Assembly: GCF_000442275.2 (NCBI RefSeq)
Contig: NZ_KE557312.1
Location: forward strand, 186,001 to 250,000
DNA from: Litoreibacter arenae DSM 19593
GTDB lineage: Bacteria > Pseudomonadota > Alphaproteobacteria > Rhodobacterales > Rhodobacteraceae
Length of the DNA: 64,000 bases
Direction of reading: 5' to 3'
Shown: positions 8,724 through 16,117 of the stretch, piece by piece
Position numbering within the stretch: position 1 is the stretch's first letter
Layout of the letters: every line of letters starts with the position of its first letter
Notes under the pieces: generated by a model
The model's database searches: none
What the model was told of the DNA's origin: nothing
The model's input: the letters and a program-made list of their open reading frames with translations, nothing else
Program-made: the position numbers and the translations under genes

Positions 8724-8846
8724 TCAAGCGAGGCCGGTTATCCGCGCCCCTGGGGCATCCGTCGCTCGCTGGAACTCGGCGAACGCCTCGGGCGGGAGCG
8801 TCGAGGTTTCGCCTTCGTCCAGCTTCAGTTTTTCGGTCTTTGTCAT
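8724..8846 (-). CDS. 40-residue peptide coupled to the integrase stop
   Basis: ATG 8846 overlaps the integrase stop (ATGA), so it would be translated by coupling. It reads MTKTEKLKLDEGETSTLPP and ends ARITGLA before a TGA. The same frame continues after that TGA with AAEKALRLLKDAD and a second stop, which looks like the rest of one protein of about 54 residues interrupted by a nonsense codon. No family recognised; coding status is inferred from overlap and composition. Confidence 0.45.
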   Translation of the reverse strand: MTKTEKLKLDEGETSTLPPEAFAEFQRATDAPGARITGLA

Positions 8847-10015
8847 GACTGCCTCCATTGTGTTCTTCTTGGTCGTTTCAGACTTGGCGAGGAATGCGGT
8901 GTATCACGTTTCGCCACCCCGCGCTTCCCCCTTCCCGGCCCGCCCCCATCCCGCGACAAGAGCTTCATCCCGGTCGCCGCCAAGACTTTCTGGCGCGCGG
9001 CGTTGGTGTAGCGCGAGGCCTCCTTCATGGTCGTCCAGCCGAAGATCGCCATCAACTGCCGCTCGGTCGCCCCGTTCTCGGCCGCCAGCGCCGCGCCGGC
9101 CTTGCGAAGCCCGGGGGCGGAGCAGTGCTTCAACCCGGCCTCATCGCATTGCTTGCGGAACCAATTGCCGAATCCGTTCGAGGTGAAGGGCTTGCCGAAG
9201 GCCGTGACGAGGAAGGCCAAGTTGCCGGTGGGCGTCGCGTCGAGTACCGCCTTCAACTCCGCCAGGACCGGGATGGAGAGGGTGACGGGTTTGCGGTCCC
9301 GGTTCTTGGCCTGGGTCAGGGTGATCCAGCCGTCCTTGATGTGCTGCGGCCCGAGCCGGACGATGTCCGAGCGCCGCTGCCCGGTGTAGAGCATGAGTGC
9401 CAATGCGAGGCGCGGCTTGCTGCCGATCGGATGATGCCCCTCGAACTGCCGGACCTCCTCCATCGTCCAGGAATGGAAGCCGTCCCCCTTGGCCTTGAGG
9501 TAGGGCACGTCACGGGCCGGGTTTCGCTGCGCTAGCTCGTATTCGACCGCGAAGGCATAGACCTGCCTGAGCGCCTTGACGAAGCCGTTGGCCGCCTCGG
9601 GCCGGTCGGCCATCTTGTCGCGCATGCGCCGGACATGGCGGGGCTCCATCAGCGCGTAGGGCTTCGATCCGTTCTTCTTGCAGATCCGGTCGAGGATGCC
9701 GCGCCGGACGTACTTTGTGCGGCCACTGAGGCGCTGGTATTCGGCCGAGACGTAGTACTGTTCGCAGAGCCACTTGAAACTGCCCTTCGATCCGCGCCGT
9801 TCCAGAGGTCCGGTCGGCGCGCGCGGCGTCGCGCCCATCATCGCGGCGCGGTATTCGGCGAGGAAGTCCTCCGTCCCCGGCTGGCTCCGTAGCCGCACCT
9901 TCAGGTGGCCGGGCCGCCGCAGGTAGACGCGCACGTTCCCGTGCCGGTCGGTGTCCTCGATGACGTGTTTCAAGCGAATGCTGCCCGAACCGTCTCTCAT
10001 CCTGAATGTGGGCAT
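8843..10015 (-). CDS. int: tyrosine recombinase (island integrase)
   Basis: A 390-residue phage-type integrase with an N-terminal arm-binding region, a SAM-like core-binding domain and a C-terminal catalytic domain. The catalytic series is visible: Arg214 in LYTGQRRSDIVRLG, Arg304 in APGLRKAGA, Trp327 in FGWTTM and the nucleophile Tyr336 in ASRYTNAA. The histidine that normally begins the HxxR box is Pro301 here (codon CCC instead of CAC), an unusual change that may weaken catalysis. It lies near the tRNA-Phe attachment site and is preceded by an AlpA-like gene 25 bp upstream, as expected for an int/xis pair. Confidence 0.93.
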   Translation of the reverse strand: MPTFRMRDGSGSIRLKHVIEDTDRHGNVRVYLRRPGHLKVRLRSQPGTEDFLAEYRAAMMGATPRAPTGPLERRGSKGSFKWLCEQYYVSAEYQRLSGRTKYVRRGILDRICKKNGSKPYALMEPRHVRRMRDKMADRPEAANGFVKALRQVYAFAVEYELAQRNPARDVPYLKAKGDGFHSWTMEEVRQFEGHHPIGSKPRLALALMLYTGQRRSDIVRLGPQHIKDGWITLTQAKNRDRKPVTLSIPVLAELKAVLDATPTGNLAFLVTAFGKPFTSNGFGNWFRKQCDEAGLKHCSAPGLRKAGAALAAENGATERQLMAIFGWTTMKEASRYTNAARQKVLAATGMKLLSRDGGGPGRGKRGVAKRDTPHSSPSLKRPRRTQWRQS

Positions 10016-10040
10016 GTCACGCGCTGCCTTTCGTCAGCCG

Positions 10041-10280
10041 TCAGTCGTCCCAGGGATTGTGGTCGGAGTGATCCCCATCAGGGATCAGCTCGAACGCCCG
10101 GTCAAGTTTTTTCCGGTCCCAGACCGTACGGGCATTTATCCGCTTGGGCGGCGGCATGCGCCGGTCGCTGACCAGGTGGTCGAAGAGCGTGGGCGAGACC
10201 CCGATATAGGCCGCGGCCTCGGTCCGCGAGAGACCGCGGGGAGGGAGAGTGGGAGGCAGGATGGCAGGGCGCCTGGGCAT
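10041..10280 (-). CDS. AlpA/excisionase-like helix-turn-helix protein
   Basis: The 79-residue product reads LSRTEAAAYIGVSPTLFDHL, a winged-helix of the AlpA/Xis type (helix, turn, recognition helix), followed by DRRMPPPKRINARTVWDRK, the characteristic wing. Such proteins bend DNA at attachment sites or activate the integrase promoter. It sits directly before int on the same strand. ATG 10280 is chosen because the residues upstream of it in this frame are proline-rich and look like non-coding sequence. Confidence 0.82.
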   Translation of the reverse strand: MPRRPAILPPTLPPRGLSRTEAAAYIGVSPTLFDHLVSDRRMPPPKRINARTVWDRKKLDRAFELIPDGDHSDHNPWDD

Positions 10281-10459
10281 GGGCAGTTGGTCAGAGTTTC
10301 GGGTGCTCCGAGGATGCCGGAAAAGGAGGGAGGAACGAAGCCTAGAGCGGGCGGGGTAGGCCTGTGGCGGGGAATGACAGGCGGGCGGCGGGTGTGGGGA
10401 AGTGGGGCGATCTCCTGGCTGGGCTGGGGTAGTCGCATTTTGTCGTGGGATCGGCATTG

Positions 10460-10708
10460 TGCCGCGCGAAAATCGATTTGAAAACAGTCTCTTGGTGAAT
10501 TTGATGCTGCAATGCCTGCTTGAGTGCGGCGGATAATCTCTTCAAACAACAGAAACTTGAGGTAGCCGTGCGGCACCTCTTTTATCTCGCGCTCCCATTG
10601 CTGAGCGCGAGTGCCGGAATTCTGACCTCCCCAAATGCATGCATCCAGTCGAGCTGACGATCCTCGGATAGCGGCCGAAAACTCTTTGTCGATTTCCCAA
10701 GCCTCAGA
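10460..10708 (-). pseudogene. probable decayed gene fragment without a start codon
   Basis: The only content I see in the 474-bp stretch 10281-10754. After a TGA at 10709-10711, one minus-strand frame reads like a real protein (for example IDKEFSAAIRGSSARLDA, then AQQWEREIKEVPHGYLKF and LLFEEIIRRTQAGIAA) but has no ATG, GTG or TTG before residue 45. It then runs into low-complexity sequence. I do not recognise the family. It is probably a truncated gene left by island rearrangement. Confidence 0.38.
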
Positions 10709-10754
10709 TCAGTGGATGGATGACAATCCAATTCATCGACGGTAACCTGGCCCG

Positions 10755-11588
10755 ATGTCGGGGGAGCCATGGACTGACGAAGAAAACGACCTTATCGTCG
10801 CGGACTACTTCGCGATGCTCGCGGAAGACGTCGACGGACAGCCTTACAACAAAGCTGCACATAACAGGCGTCTGCAAGAGATCATCCCTCGCGGGCGTAG
10901 TTCCATCGAGTTCAAGCATCAGAATATCAGCGCCGTTTTGAAGGGACTGGGCGAAGCATGGATCCCCGGCTACAAACCCGCCTTCAATTTCCAGATGTCA
11001 TTGGTAGACGCTGTCGCGCGCTGGCTTGCCTTCAATCCTGGTTGGACCATGCGGATCCCGGGGGGAGGAGCGGCACGCGAGATGCAAGAAGCGGGAAGAC
11101 TCTGGGTCGGGCCACCACCGACGCTTTCGAACCAGCCGCCTCCGGACGAGTTGGAACAGATGCTGGCAGTCGCACGAAAGTTCGATGTTGCGGGCCGTGA
11201 TGAACGGAACCGCGCCTTGGGGAAGGCGGGCGAGGAACGCACCATCGAGCACGAACGAGCCACGCTGCGCGATGCCGGTCGTGATGATCTGGCTCGCAAG
11301 GTCCGCTGGGTTTCCGAAGAGGATGGTGACGGGGCAGGCTACGACATCGAAAGCTTCACACCGGAAGGTCGTGCCCGACTGATCGAGGTCAAGGCAACGA
11401 ATGGATGGGAGCGAACCCCATTCCACATCACGAGGAATGAACTGGCCGTGGCGGATGCCAGGCGCTCGGAATGGTGCTTGCTTCGGCTGTGGGATTTTTC
11501 CCGTCAACCGCGTGCCTTCGAACTGCGTCCTCCGCTGGACGCTCATGTGTCACTGACCGCGACATCGTTTCAGGCAAGCTTTCACTGA
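10755..11588 (+). CDS. DUF3883 / NOV_C domain protein
   Basis: The 277-residue protein has two parts. Residues 1-80 (EPWTDEENDLIVADYFAML, SSIEFKHQNISAVLKGLGE) form a helical domain often attached to DUF3883. Residues about 165-265 (KVRWVSEEDGDGAGYDI, ARLIEVKATNGW, FHITRNELAVA, EWCLLRLWDFSR) form the NO VEIN C-terminal (NOV_C) domain. Its DGAGYDIESF...LIEVKA pattern resembles a restriction-endonuclease-like core (D...ExK). Such proteins are frequent in defence islands. Nuclease activity is inferred, not shown. It precedes the predicted restriction operon but faces the Vsr gene. Confidence 0.85.
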   Translation: MSGEPWTDEENDLIVADYFAMLAEDVDGQPYNKAAHNRRLQEIIPRGRSSIEFKHQNISAVLKGLGEAWIPGYKPAFNFQMSLVDAVARWLAFNPGWTMRIPGGGAAREMQEAGRLWVGPPPTLSNQPPPDELEQMLAVARKFDVAGRDERNRALGKAGEERTIEHERATLRDAGRDDLARKVRWVSEEDGDGAGYDIESFTPEGRARLIEVKATNGWERTPFHITRNELAVADARRSEWCLLRLWDFSRQPRAFELRPPLDAHVSLTATSFQASFH

Positions 11589-11708
11589 CTCATCGACGCG
11601 GGGCTTCGTTCCAGTTGCCACTGTGCATGCTGGCAGATTGATATCATTGGAGAAATCCGCAAAACCTGCACACGACCGATTTGCATGCACGCGAAAACAC
11701 CAGTCACG

Positions 11709-11840
11709 TCAGTGACTTGCGGCGTTCGTGGCAGGCGCTTTTATCTCGCCCTTTTCGATCGCCAGGATCTGGACTGCGCCAAATGCCCGTCGGAGGCACG
11801 ATCGAACAGCCCAGGTTGCGATGTTCCACCAAGCTTCGAT
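11709..11840 (-). pseudogene. possible coding remnant in the 277-bp gap after the DUF3883 gene
   Basis: Between 11589 and 11865 there is no convincing gene. One minus-strand frame (IEAWWNIATWAVRSCLRRA, then FGAVQILAIEKGEIKAPA) ends in a stop at 11709-11711 but has no clear start. By eye it shares scattered blocks with the fragment near 10578-10640, including CTTTTATCTCGC on the plus strand and a GCATTTGG-type block on the minus strand. Both may derive from one ancestral gene. Weak evidence. Confidence 0.25.
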
Positions 11841-11865
11841 CTTGATCGCTTGCCAGGATGAAACA

Positions 11866-12282
11866 CTAGGGCCTATCCCGGTCAATGGGTTCCAGTATGC
11901 CCTCAGGGTCAGTCAAAAATGCCGCGACGCTATCCAGCAAGGGGCCGAGGGGTTGTCGTAAGATCTCGCATTCCCAAACGACGCCGACGCGCCAACCCAA
12001 GGCCTCCAATTCTGCGATCTTGCGAGCGTCGCGCTCGATGTTCCGCTCGAACTTCTCGGTCCAGAAGGCCTCGTTGGTTGCTGGTGTCGTTGCCCGTCGG
12101 CACCCGTCGTGTCGATGCCAAAAACAGCCATGAACGAACAAGACCGCCCCGCGGCGCGGGAATACGAGATCCGGCGTTCCCGGAAGTCCGCGTCGGTTCA
12201 CAAGGTACCGAAAGCCCCGTGCGTGGAACGCCTTGCGAAGCGTCACTTCCGCCTTCGAGTCCTTGCTACGGACCCGTGACAT
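11866..12282 (-). CDS. vsr: very short patch repair (Vsr) endonuclease
   Basis: Vsr nicks DNA 5' of the T in T:G mismatches created by deamination of 5-methylcytosine, and usually accompanies a cytosine-5 methylase. The 138-residue product shows LPGTPDLVFP (catalytic Asp38), FVHGCFWHRHDGC (zinc/active-site His and Cys), NIERDARKIAELEALGW and VVWECE. The methylase partner is probably the gene at 16118. From ATG 12282 the protein lacks the first segment of typical Vsr. That segment (NDTVCSEVRSKT) is encoded in frame just upstream but has no start codon and is preceded directly by TAG. Confidence 0.93.
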   Translation of the reverse strand: MSRVRSKDSKAEVTLRKAFHARGFRYLVNRRGLPGTPDLVFPRRGAVLFVHGCFWHRHDGCRRATTPATNEAFWTEKFERNIERDARKIAELEALGWRVGVVWECEILRQPLGPLLDSVAAFLTDPEGILEPIDRDRP

Positions 12283-12321
12283 GGTCTTCGATCTAACTTC
12301 GCTGCAGACGGTGTCGTTGCG

Positions 12322-12558
12322 CTAGTCGAAGTCGAAAGTCTCCCTCAGGGCGCGATAGAGCGTTCGCGCGGCATTTCGATCGAATTGCATGACTTGGCTT
12401 GCATGTCCTTCGACCATCCTAGTTTCAGAACCGTAGGTGCGAAGGTCAAGATATGGCTCTTCGCCCGAATGCACGACAGTGTAGGTGCAACGGGATGTGG
12501 TTCGGCTGACGGGATAGTCTTTTGAGTCGTCTTTTTTGATTTCTTTGACCACGGCCAT
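12322..12558 (-). CDS. unknown 78-residue protein upstream of vsr
   Basis: A short hydrophilic protein (YPVSRTTSRCTYTVVHSGE, PYLDLRTYGSET, SQVMQFDRNAARTLYRALRE) ending FDFD, in the same frame as vsr and separated from it only by its own TAG stop. ATG 12558 has AAGGAGG about 11 bp upstream; a GTG at 12585 is an alternative. I recall comparable short proteins of unknown function in many bacteria (L-D-TYGS...R...SQ.LQFD pattern) but cannot name a family. It has no membrane segment. It and vsr are transcribed away from the restriction-like operon. Confidence 0.7.
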   Translation of the reverse strand: MAVVKEIKKDDSKDYPVSRTTSRCTYTVVHSGEEPYLDLRTYGSETRMVEGHASQVMQFDRNAARTLYRALRETFDFD

Positions 12559-12678
12559 TTCCGCTCGATCCTCCTTGGCTGACACTATGGTTTAGCCTAA
12601 CCATTTGCAGCGGATTCACAAAGCGAAGACGGCGGCGCTGGCGGAGAAGTCTTCAAGTCGATTTTCAACGGCAGTGGA

Positions 12679-14376
12679 TTGGACGCCGCCGAACGCCTGG
12701 CGCGCGAGGCGCTGCAAAACAGCGTCGATGCGGCGCGAGAAGGTGAAACACCGCAAGTTGCGTTGCGGATGCACGCTTATTCGGGTGCCGATCTGGATCG
12801 TTTCTGGCATGGCGCTGGCTTGGATGCGTTTACCGCAAGGGTCGGAGTTCTCGGCTTGCACTCAGGCAACGCTTTCGAGGCGAAACCGGAGACGCTTCGT
12901 GTTCTGCATGTCGTTGATTCCGGCACAACCGGGTTGGCAGGGGATCCGACGTCTCCGAGTTCGAAGATGCGCAAGCTGCTTATGGAAATCGGGGGCAGTC
13001 AAAAGGTTGTCGAAGATAAGAATTCCGGTGGTTCTTATGGTTTCGGCAAAGCGGTTTACAGCGCATCATCCCGAGTTGCTGTGATCTTTGCTTACTCTCG
13101 GACACATGATGCAAGTGGGCAACCACTCTCGGTTCTGATGGGGTGTGCCTATCATCGAGAGCACGAATTCGATGGACAGACCACGAGCGGCCGCGCGTTC
13201 TTCGGGAAGCGGATCGAGGAACATGGCATTCCTATCCGACACGATCCCTTCGTTGGAGATGAAGCCGACGAGTTGGCGGCGGAACTCAACATGTCGCGTG
13301 AAGAAGGAGACATCGGCACGACGATCGCCATCGTGGATTGTCCGCTCAAGATGGAGGACATCAAACGAGGCGTCGAACGCTCGTGGTGGCCGAAGATCCG
13401 TCGCGAAAATTTCCGCGTAAACATCACCGATGAAGACGGACAGCGGCTGCACTTGCGACCTCTTCAAGATCCTGAGTTGAGGCCATTCATCGATGCACTC
13501 GATGTCGCTCTAGGCCGTTCGCCGGAACAAAGTGGAAAGTCACGGCGGAAGGCTGACTTCAACAAATTGGATGGAAAGAAAATCGGTCAACTCGGGCTGT
13601 TCGCATTGGTGGATGAGCAAGAGCCGGATGAAATGTCCGACCAGATCGACCGGCGAGACACAATCGCTTTGGTGCGTTCGCCCGGTATGGTCGTTCAATA
13701 CTACCGGCGTGGTTTCCCAAGTCATCCGCCTGTTGTCGGTGTGTTTCTGGCAGACGACGATATCGACGACATTCTACGTCGATCAGAGCCACCGGAACAT
13801 GACCAGTGGGATGCGAATGCCGACAGATTGGATCCTTCGAGTAAGGAAAGCGAAATCGTCCAGTCAGTCCATGCGCGCATTTGGCGAGAGTTGCGAACTT
13901 TCCAAAAATTTGCGCGCCCGCCGGAGAAATCCGATGGCAATCGTTTTCTCCAACTGGAGCGTGAGCTTGCGAAGCTGTTTGGCCCAACCGGCAAACGGGA
14001 GCCGATCGGCGGGGGAAAGGGTGAGACCCCGGTTTCGCTGAGGCCCGATGTCCTGATCGAACAAGCTGCGGATGGCCTGAAGGTGAAAGGCCAAGTGACG
14101 ATCCAACTCAAGGAAGACCACGAGGGTGATTTGCCGGTGATCGTGACGATGCGGCTGAGTTCGATCGACGAAGGCCACCGTCACCTTGATCCGATTGCGT
14201 TGACGGCGTCGTTCAATGGTGCCGACGTCGAAAAGGTCGATGAAGCGGAGTGGCATCTGAGGTTATCGCCTGGCGAGAAGGTCGATGTGGAGGTGGAAAG
14301 CGCGGTTTACGAACCGGATTGGACCGTGGATTTCGTGCCTCGGGTCAAGCCGCTCGGTGTGGAGGGCAAGGCATGA
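12679..14376 (+). CDS. GHKL-fold ATPase (MutL/MORC/Hsp90-like), first gene of predicted defence operon
   Basis: The product, 565 residues from TTG 12679, has a GHKL ATP-binding domain. The N-box is Glu10-Asn14 in REALQNSVDA, the G1 box is VVDSGTTG (Asp80), and the G2 box GGSYGFGKAVYSASS spans residues about 117-131. The remaining 400 residues are unrecognised and may transduce ATP binding to partners. The frame is open back to 12601 and reads convincingly upstream (EVFKSIFNGSGLDAAERL), but no ATG, GTG or TTG exists there before TTG 12679, so the true start is uncertain. It overlaps the next gene by 4 bp. The overlapping methylase/nuclease operon suggests a restriction-like role. GHKL ATPases in bacterial restriction-modification operons have been described as relatives of eukaryotic MORC. 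Confidence 0.85.
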   Translation: MDAAERLAREALQNSVDAAREGETPQVALRMHAYSGADLDRFWHGAGLDAFTARVGVLGLHSGNAFEAKPETLRVLHVVDSGTTGLAGDPTSPSSKMRKLLMEIGGSQKVVEDKNSGGSYGFGKAVYSASSRVAVIFAYSRTHDASGQPLSVLMGCAYHREHEFDGQTTSGRAFFGKRIEEHGIPIRHDPFVGDEADELAAELNMSREEGDIGTTIAIVDCPLKMEDIKRGVERSWWPKIRRENFRVNITDEDGQRLHLRPLQDPELRPFIDALDVALGRSPEQSGKSRRKADFNKLDGKKIGQLGLFALVDEQEPDEMSDQIDRRDTIALVRSPGMVVQYYRRGFPSHPPVVGVFLADDDIDDILRRSEPPEHDQWDANADRLDPSSKESEIVQSVHARIWRELRTFQKFARPPEKSDGNRFLQLERELAKLFGPTGKREPIGGGKGETPVSLRPDVLIEQAADGLKVKGQVTIQLKEDHEGDLPVIVTMRLSSIDEGHRHLDPIALTASFNGADVEKVDEAEWHLRLSPGEKVDVEVESAVYEPDWTVDFVPRVKPLGVEGKA

Positions 14377-15287
14377 ACGCGTGGGTCAGATCACAACCAA
14401 AGACGCTCCGCCCCTATTTCGGTGCGCAAGCGGCCGAAGGTTTGCTCGACGAAATGGAGCTGTTCCTGAAGTTCGGGGATGCACCAGTACAGGGAAACCG
14501 ACTGATCGTCGATGATAGCCAAATGGCGGACATGGCTCCGCGCTTGTACCCGAAGCTATCGGAAGAGCGGATCAATGCCGTATTCGGAGAGCGACGGTCC
14601 GCCTTCGATCTGGTCGTCACTCTTAGGACTCCGCAGATGCTGCGCCGTGAGCTTGTGGAAAGGTTTTCGCTTGGGGAAGAGGCACCGGAATGTATTGAGG
14701 TTCCTCAACACATGCTCAAGGATGCAAAGTTAACGGGCCTTTTCGAACTTGGCGTTTCAATCTGTCTTTCGAAGGACGTCGATCTCGGCCCGGGATGGCC
14801 AAACCATTTGGGAAGCTGGGTGGCAAAGGAGGTCTACACGATCGGCCTGGATCGTAGGCAGTCGGCCTTCCGCATCCTCCCCCTCACTGAGGAGTTGGCC
14901 AAGAGCTTGCATTTGCCGAAAGGCACTTTTGTGTATGTCGATGATATTGAAGACCTGAACACCGTCTATGATGAGGGAACTTCGTGCGCGACGGCGTATG
15001 TTTCGGAAAAAGTTCTGTTGAGTTCCGCGGCTGGGAAGTCGGCGGCCGCCGTCGCCGCACTGATATGGTCAGATATCGCATCTGCAATTCTGTTGGCGGA
15101 CGGAAACGGTGTCAGCGATGCCGAAGAGGTTACTGGAGGGAGCCCACTAGAGGCGATCCTGGAAAACCTGCGGGCGGATCAGTCTTTGTCGCTTTCTGAA
15201 CTGAAGAAACTCATCAAAGACCCGGTACGATTGCGCGCTGCAGTCCATGACAGCCGTGGTCTAGTCAAAGACTTGGAGAAAGTCTGA
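14373..15287 (+). CDS. unrecognised 304-residue protein of the predicted defence operon
   Basis: ATG 14373 overlaps the ATPase stop (ATGA). The protein starts MNAWVRSQPKTLRPYFGAQ and has no transmembrane segment or signal peptide. I see no nuclease, helicase or helix-turn-helix signature. Features include an acidic N-terminal half, SYLGPGWPNHLGSW-like Gly/Trp-rich turn around residue 145 (LGPGWPNHLGSWVAKEVY), a Ser/Ala-rich helix (SAAGKSAAAVAALIWSDIASA) and a C-terminal helical tail. Its obligate-looking coupling to the ATPase suggests that the two proteins form a complex. Function unknown. Confidence 0.8.
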   Translation: MNAWVRSQPKTLRPYFGAQAAEGLLDEMELFLKFGDAPVQGNRLIVDDSQMADMAPRLYPKLSEERINAVFGERRSAFDLVVTLRTPQMLRRELVERFSLGEEAPECIEVPQHMLKDAKLTGLFELGVSICLSKDVDLGPGWPNHLGSWVAKEVYTIGLDRRQSAFRILPLTEELAKSLHLPKGTFVYVDDIEDLNTVYDEGTSCATAYVSEKVLLSSAAGKSAAAVAALIWSDIASAILLADGNGVSDAEEVTGGSPLEAILENLRADQSLSLSELKKLIKDPVRLRAAVHDSRGLVKDLEKV

Positions 15288-16090
15288 TGCCCTATCCGAT
15301 CGTATCCGAGGAATCAGCCAAGGGCTGGTTCAAGAAGTGGCAAGATGCTTGTGAGGAAGCGTCGGCCAGAATATCGCCCATTGAACCTCCCAAGGTCGAA
15401 AAGCAACCAATAGGAGATGACTTCGATTGGGAAATGGAGATTCCAGCGGTCGTCGACAGTCTAGCGGCCCTTTTGGAGAACGAGGGTGAAAAAGCCTTCG
15501 AGTCGAAAGGTGCCGTTTTGCTGCACAAAGCCCTCCCGGATCATGAGGCATTGCGTGATCCGGAGTTCTGGTATTGGTTCGCGATTGTACCAGGTCGGTC
15601 GCTGGTCGAAAGTCGATACCCATTCAAGGAAAAGACCCAAGTTGATCTTGAATTGGAGGACAATGAACGGAAAACACCGAATTATCTTCCGGGCCGCAAC
15701 AACTTCGTTGGTCAGCACGCGAAAGAAGTGCTCTTCTTCCGGCTTTGGATCAGAGCCGAAATGGGAAGGTTGGTTGATGGGGCTGATGATGCTTCGAAGG
15801 TTTACGAATATGCTAGGGGTGGATCTGTCGAGTTCTGGCGAAGCCATCTTCTGCGGGTGCTTTACGCGCAACACCGCCCGTTTCTTCAAGCTTTCGTCGA
15901 TTTCCAGTTTCCCGGGCCGGATCGGGACAAGCCAAGGCTAACCATTCCCGAGATACGTCAGCTTGCCAAAGACTTGGCCAAGGCTTGTGCCAATGTGTCC
16001 GTTGAGTTACTCGACAGGAACCAGAGCAAAGCGTTCATCGAACGCGTATGGGCAAGAACGTCCAGTGCTCGGGCTTGGGTCAAAGACTGA
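15287..16090 (+). CDS. unrecognised 267-residue protein of the predicted defence operon (possibly DUF6339-like)
   Basis: It starts on the last base of the previous stop (TGATG). The product is soluble and rich in Trp, Glu and Lys. The pattern DPEFWYWFAIV, VESRYP, NFVGQHAKEVLFFRLWIRAEMG reminds me of DUF6339, a family of unknown function near helicases and methylases in defence loci, but I cannot confirm this. The C-terminal third is helical with LSNVSVELL-like turns and several conserved-looking Arg/Lys. No catalytic motif is evident. It lies between the ATPase pair and the methylase. Confidence 0.78.
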   Translation: MPYPIVSEESAKGWFKKWQDACEEASARISPIEPPKVEKQPIGDDFDWEMEIPAVVDSLAALLENEGEKAFESKGAVLLHKALPDHEALRDPEFWYWFAIVPGRSLVESRYPFKEKTQVDLELEDNERKTPNYLPGRNNFVGQHAKEVLFFRLWIRAEMGRLVDGADDASKVYEYARGGSVEFWRSHLLRVLYAQHRPFLQAFVDFQFPGPDRDKPRLTIPEIRQLAKDLAKACANVSVELLDRNQSKAFIERVWARTSSARAWVKD

Positions 16091-16117
16091 CCGGCCTGTC
16101 GTAGCGAAAGTGGTGGT

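Noticed and set aside
10582-10770. 62-codon minus-strand frame starting opposite the DUF3883 gene start
   Set aside because: A start at 10770 overlaps the DUF3883 start region and the frame ends abruptly; the neighbouring frame reads more like protein, so this one was not called.
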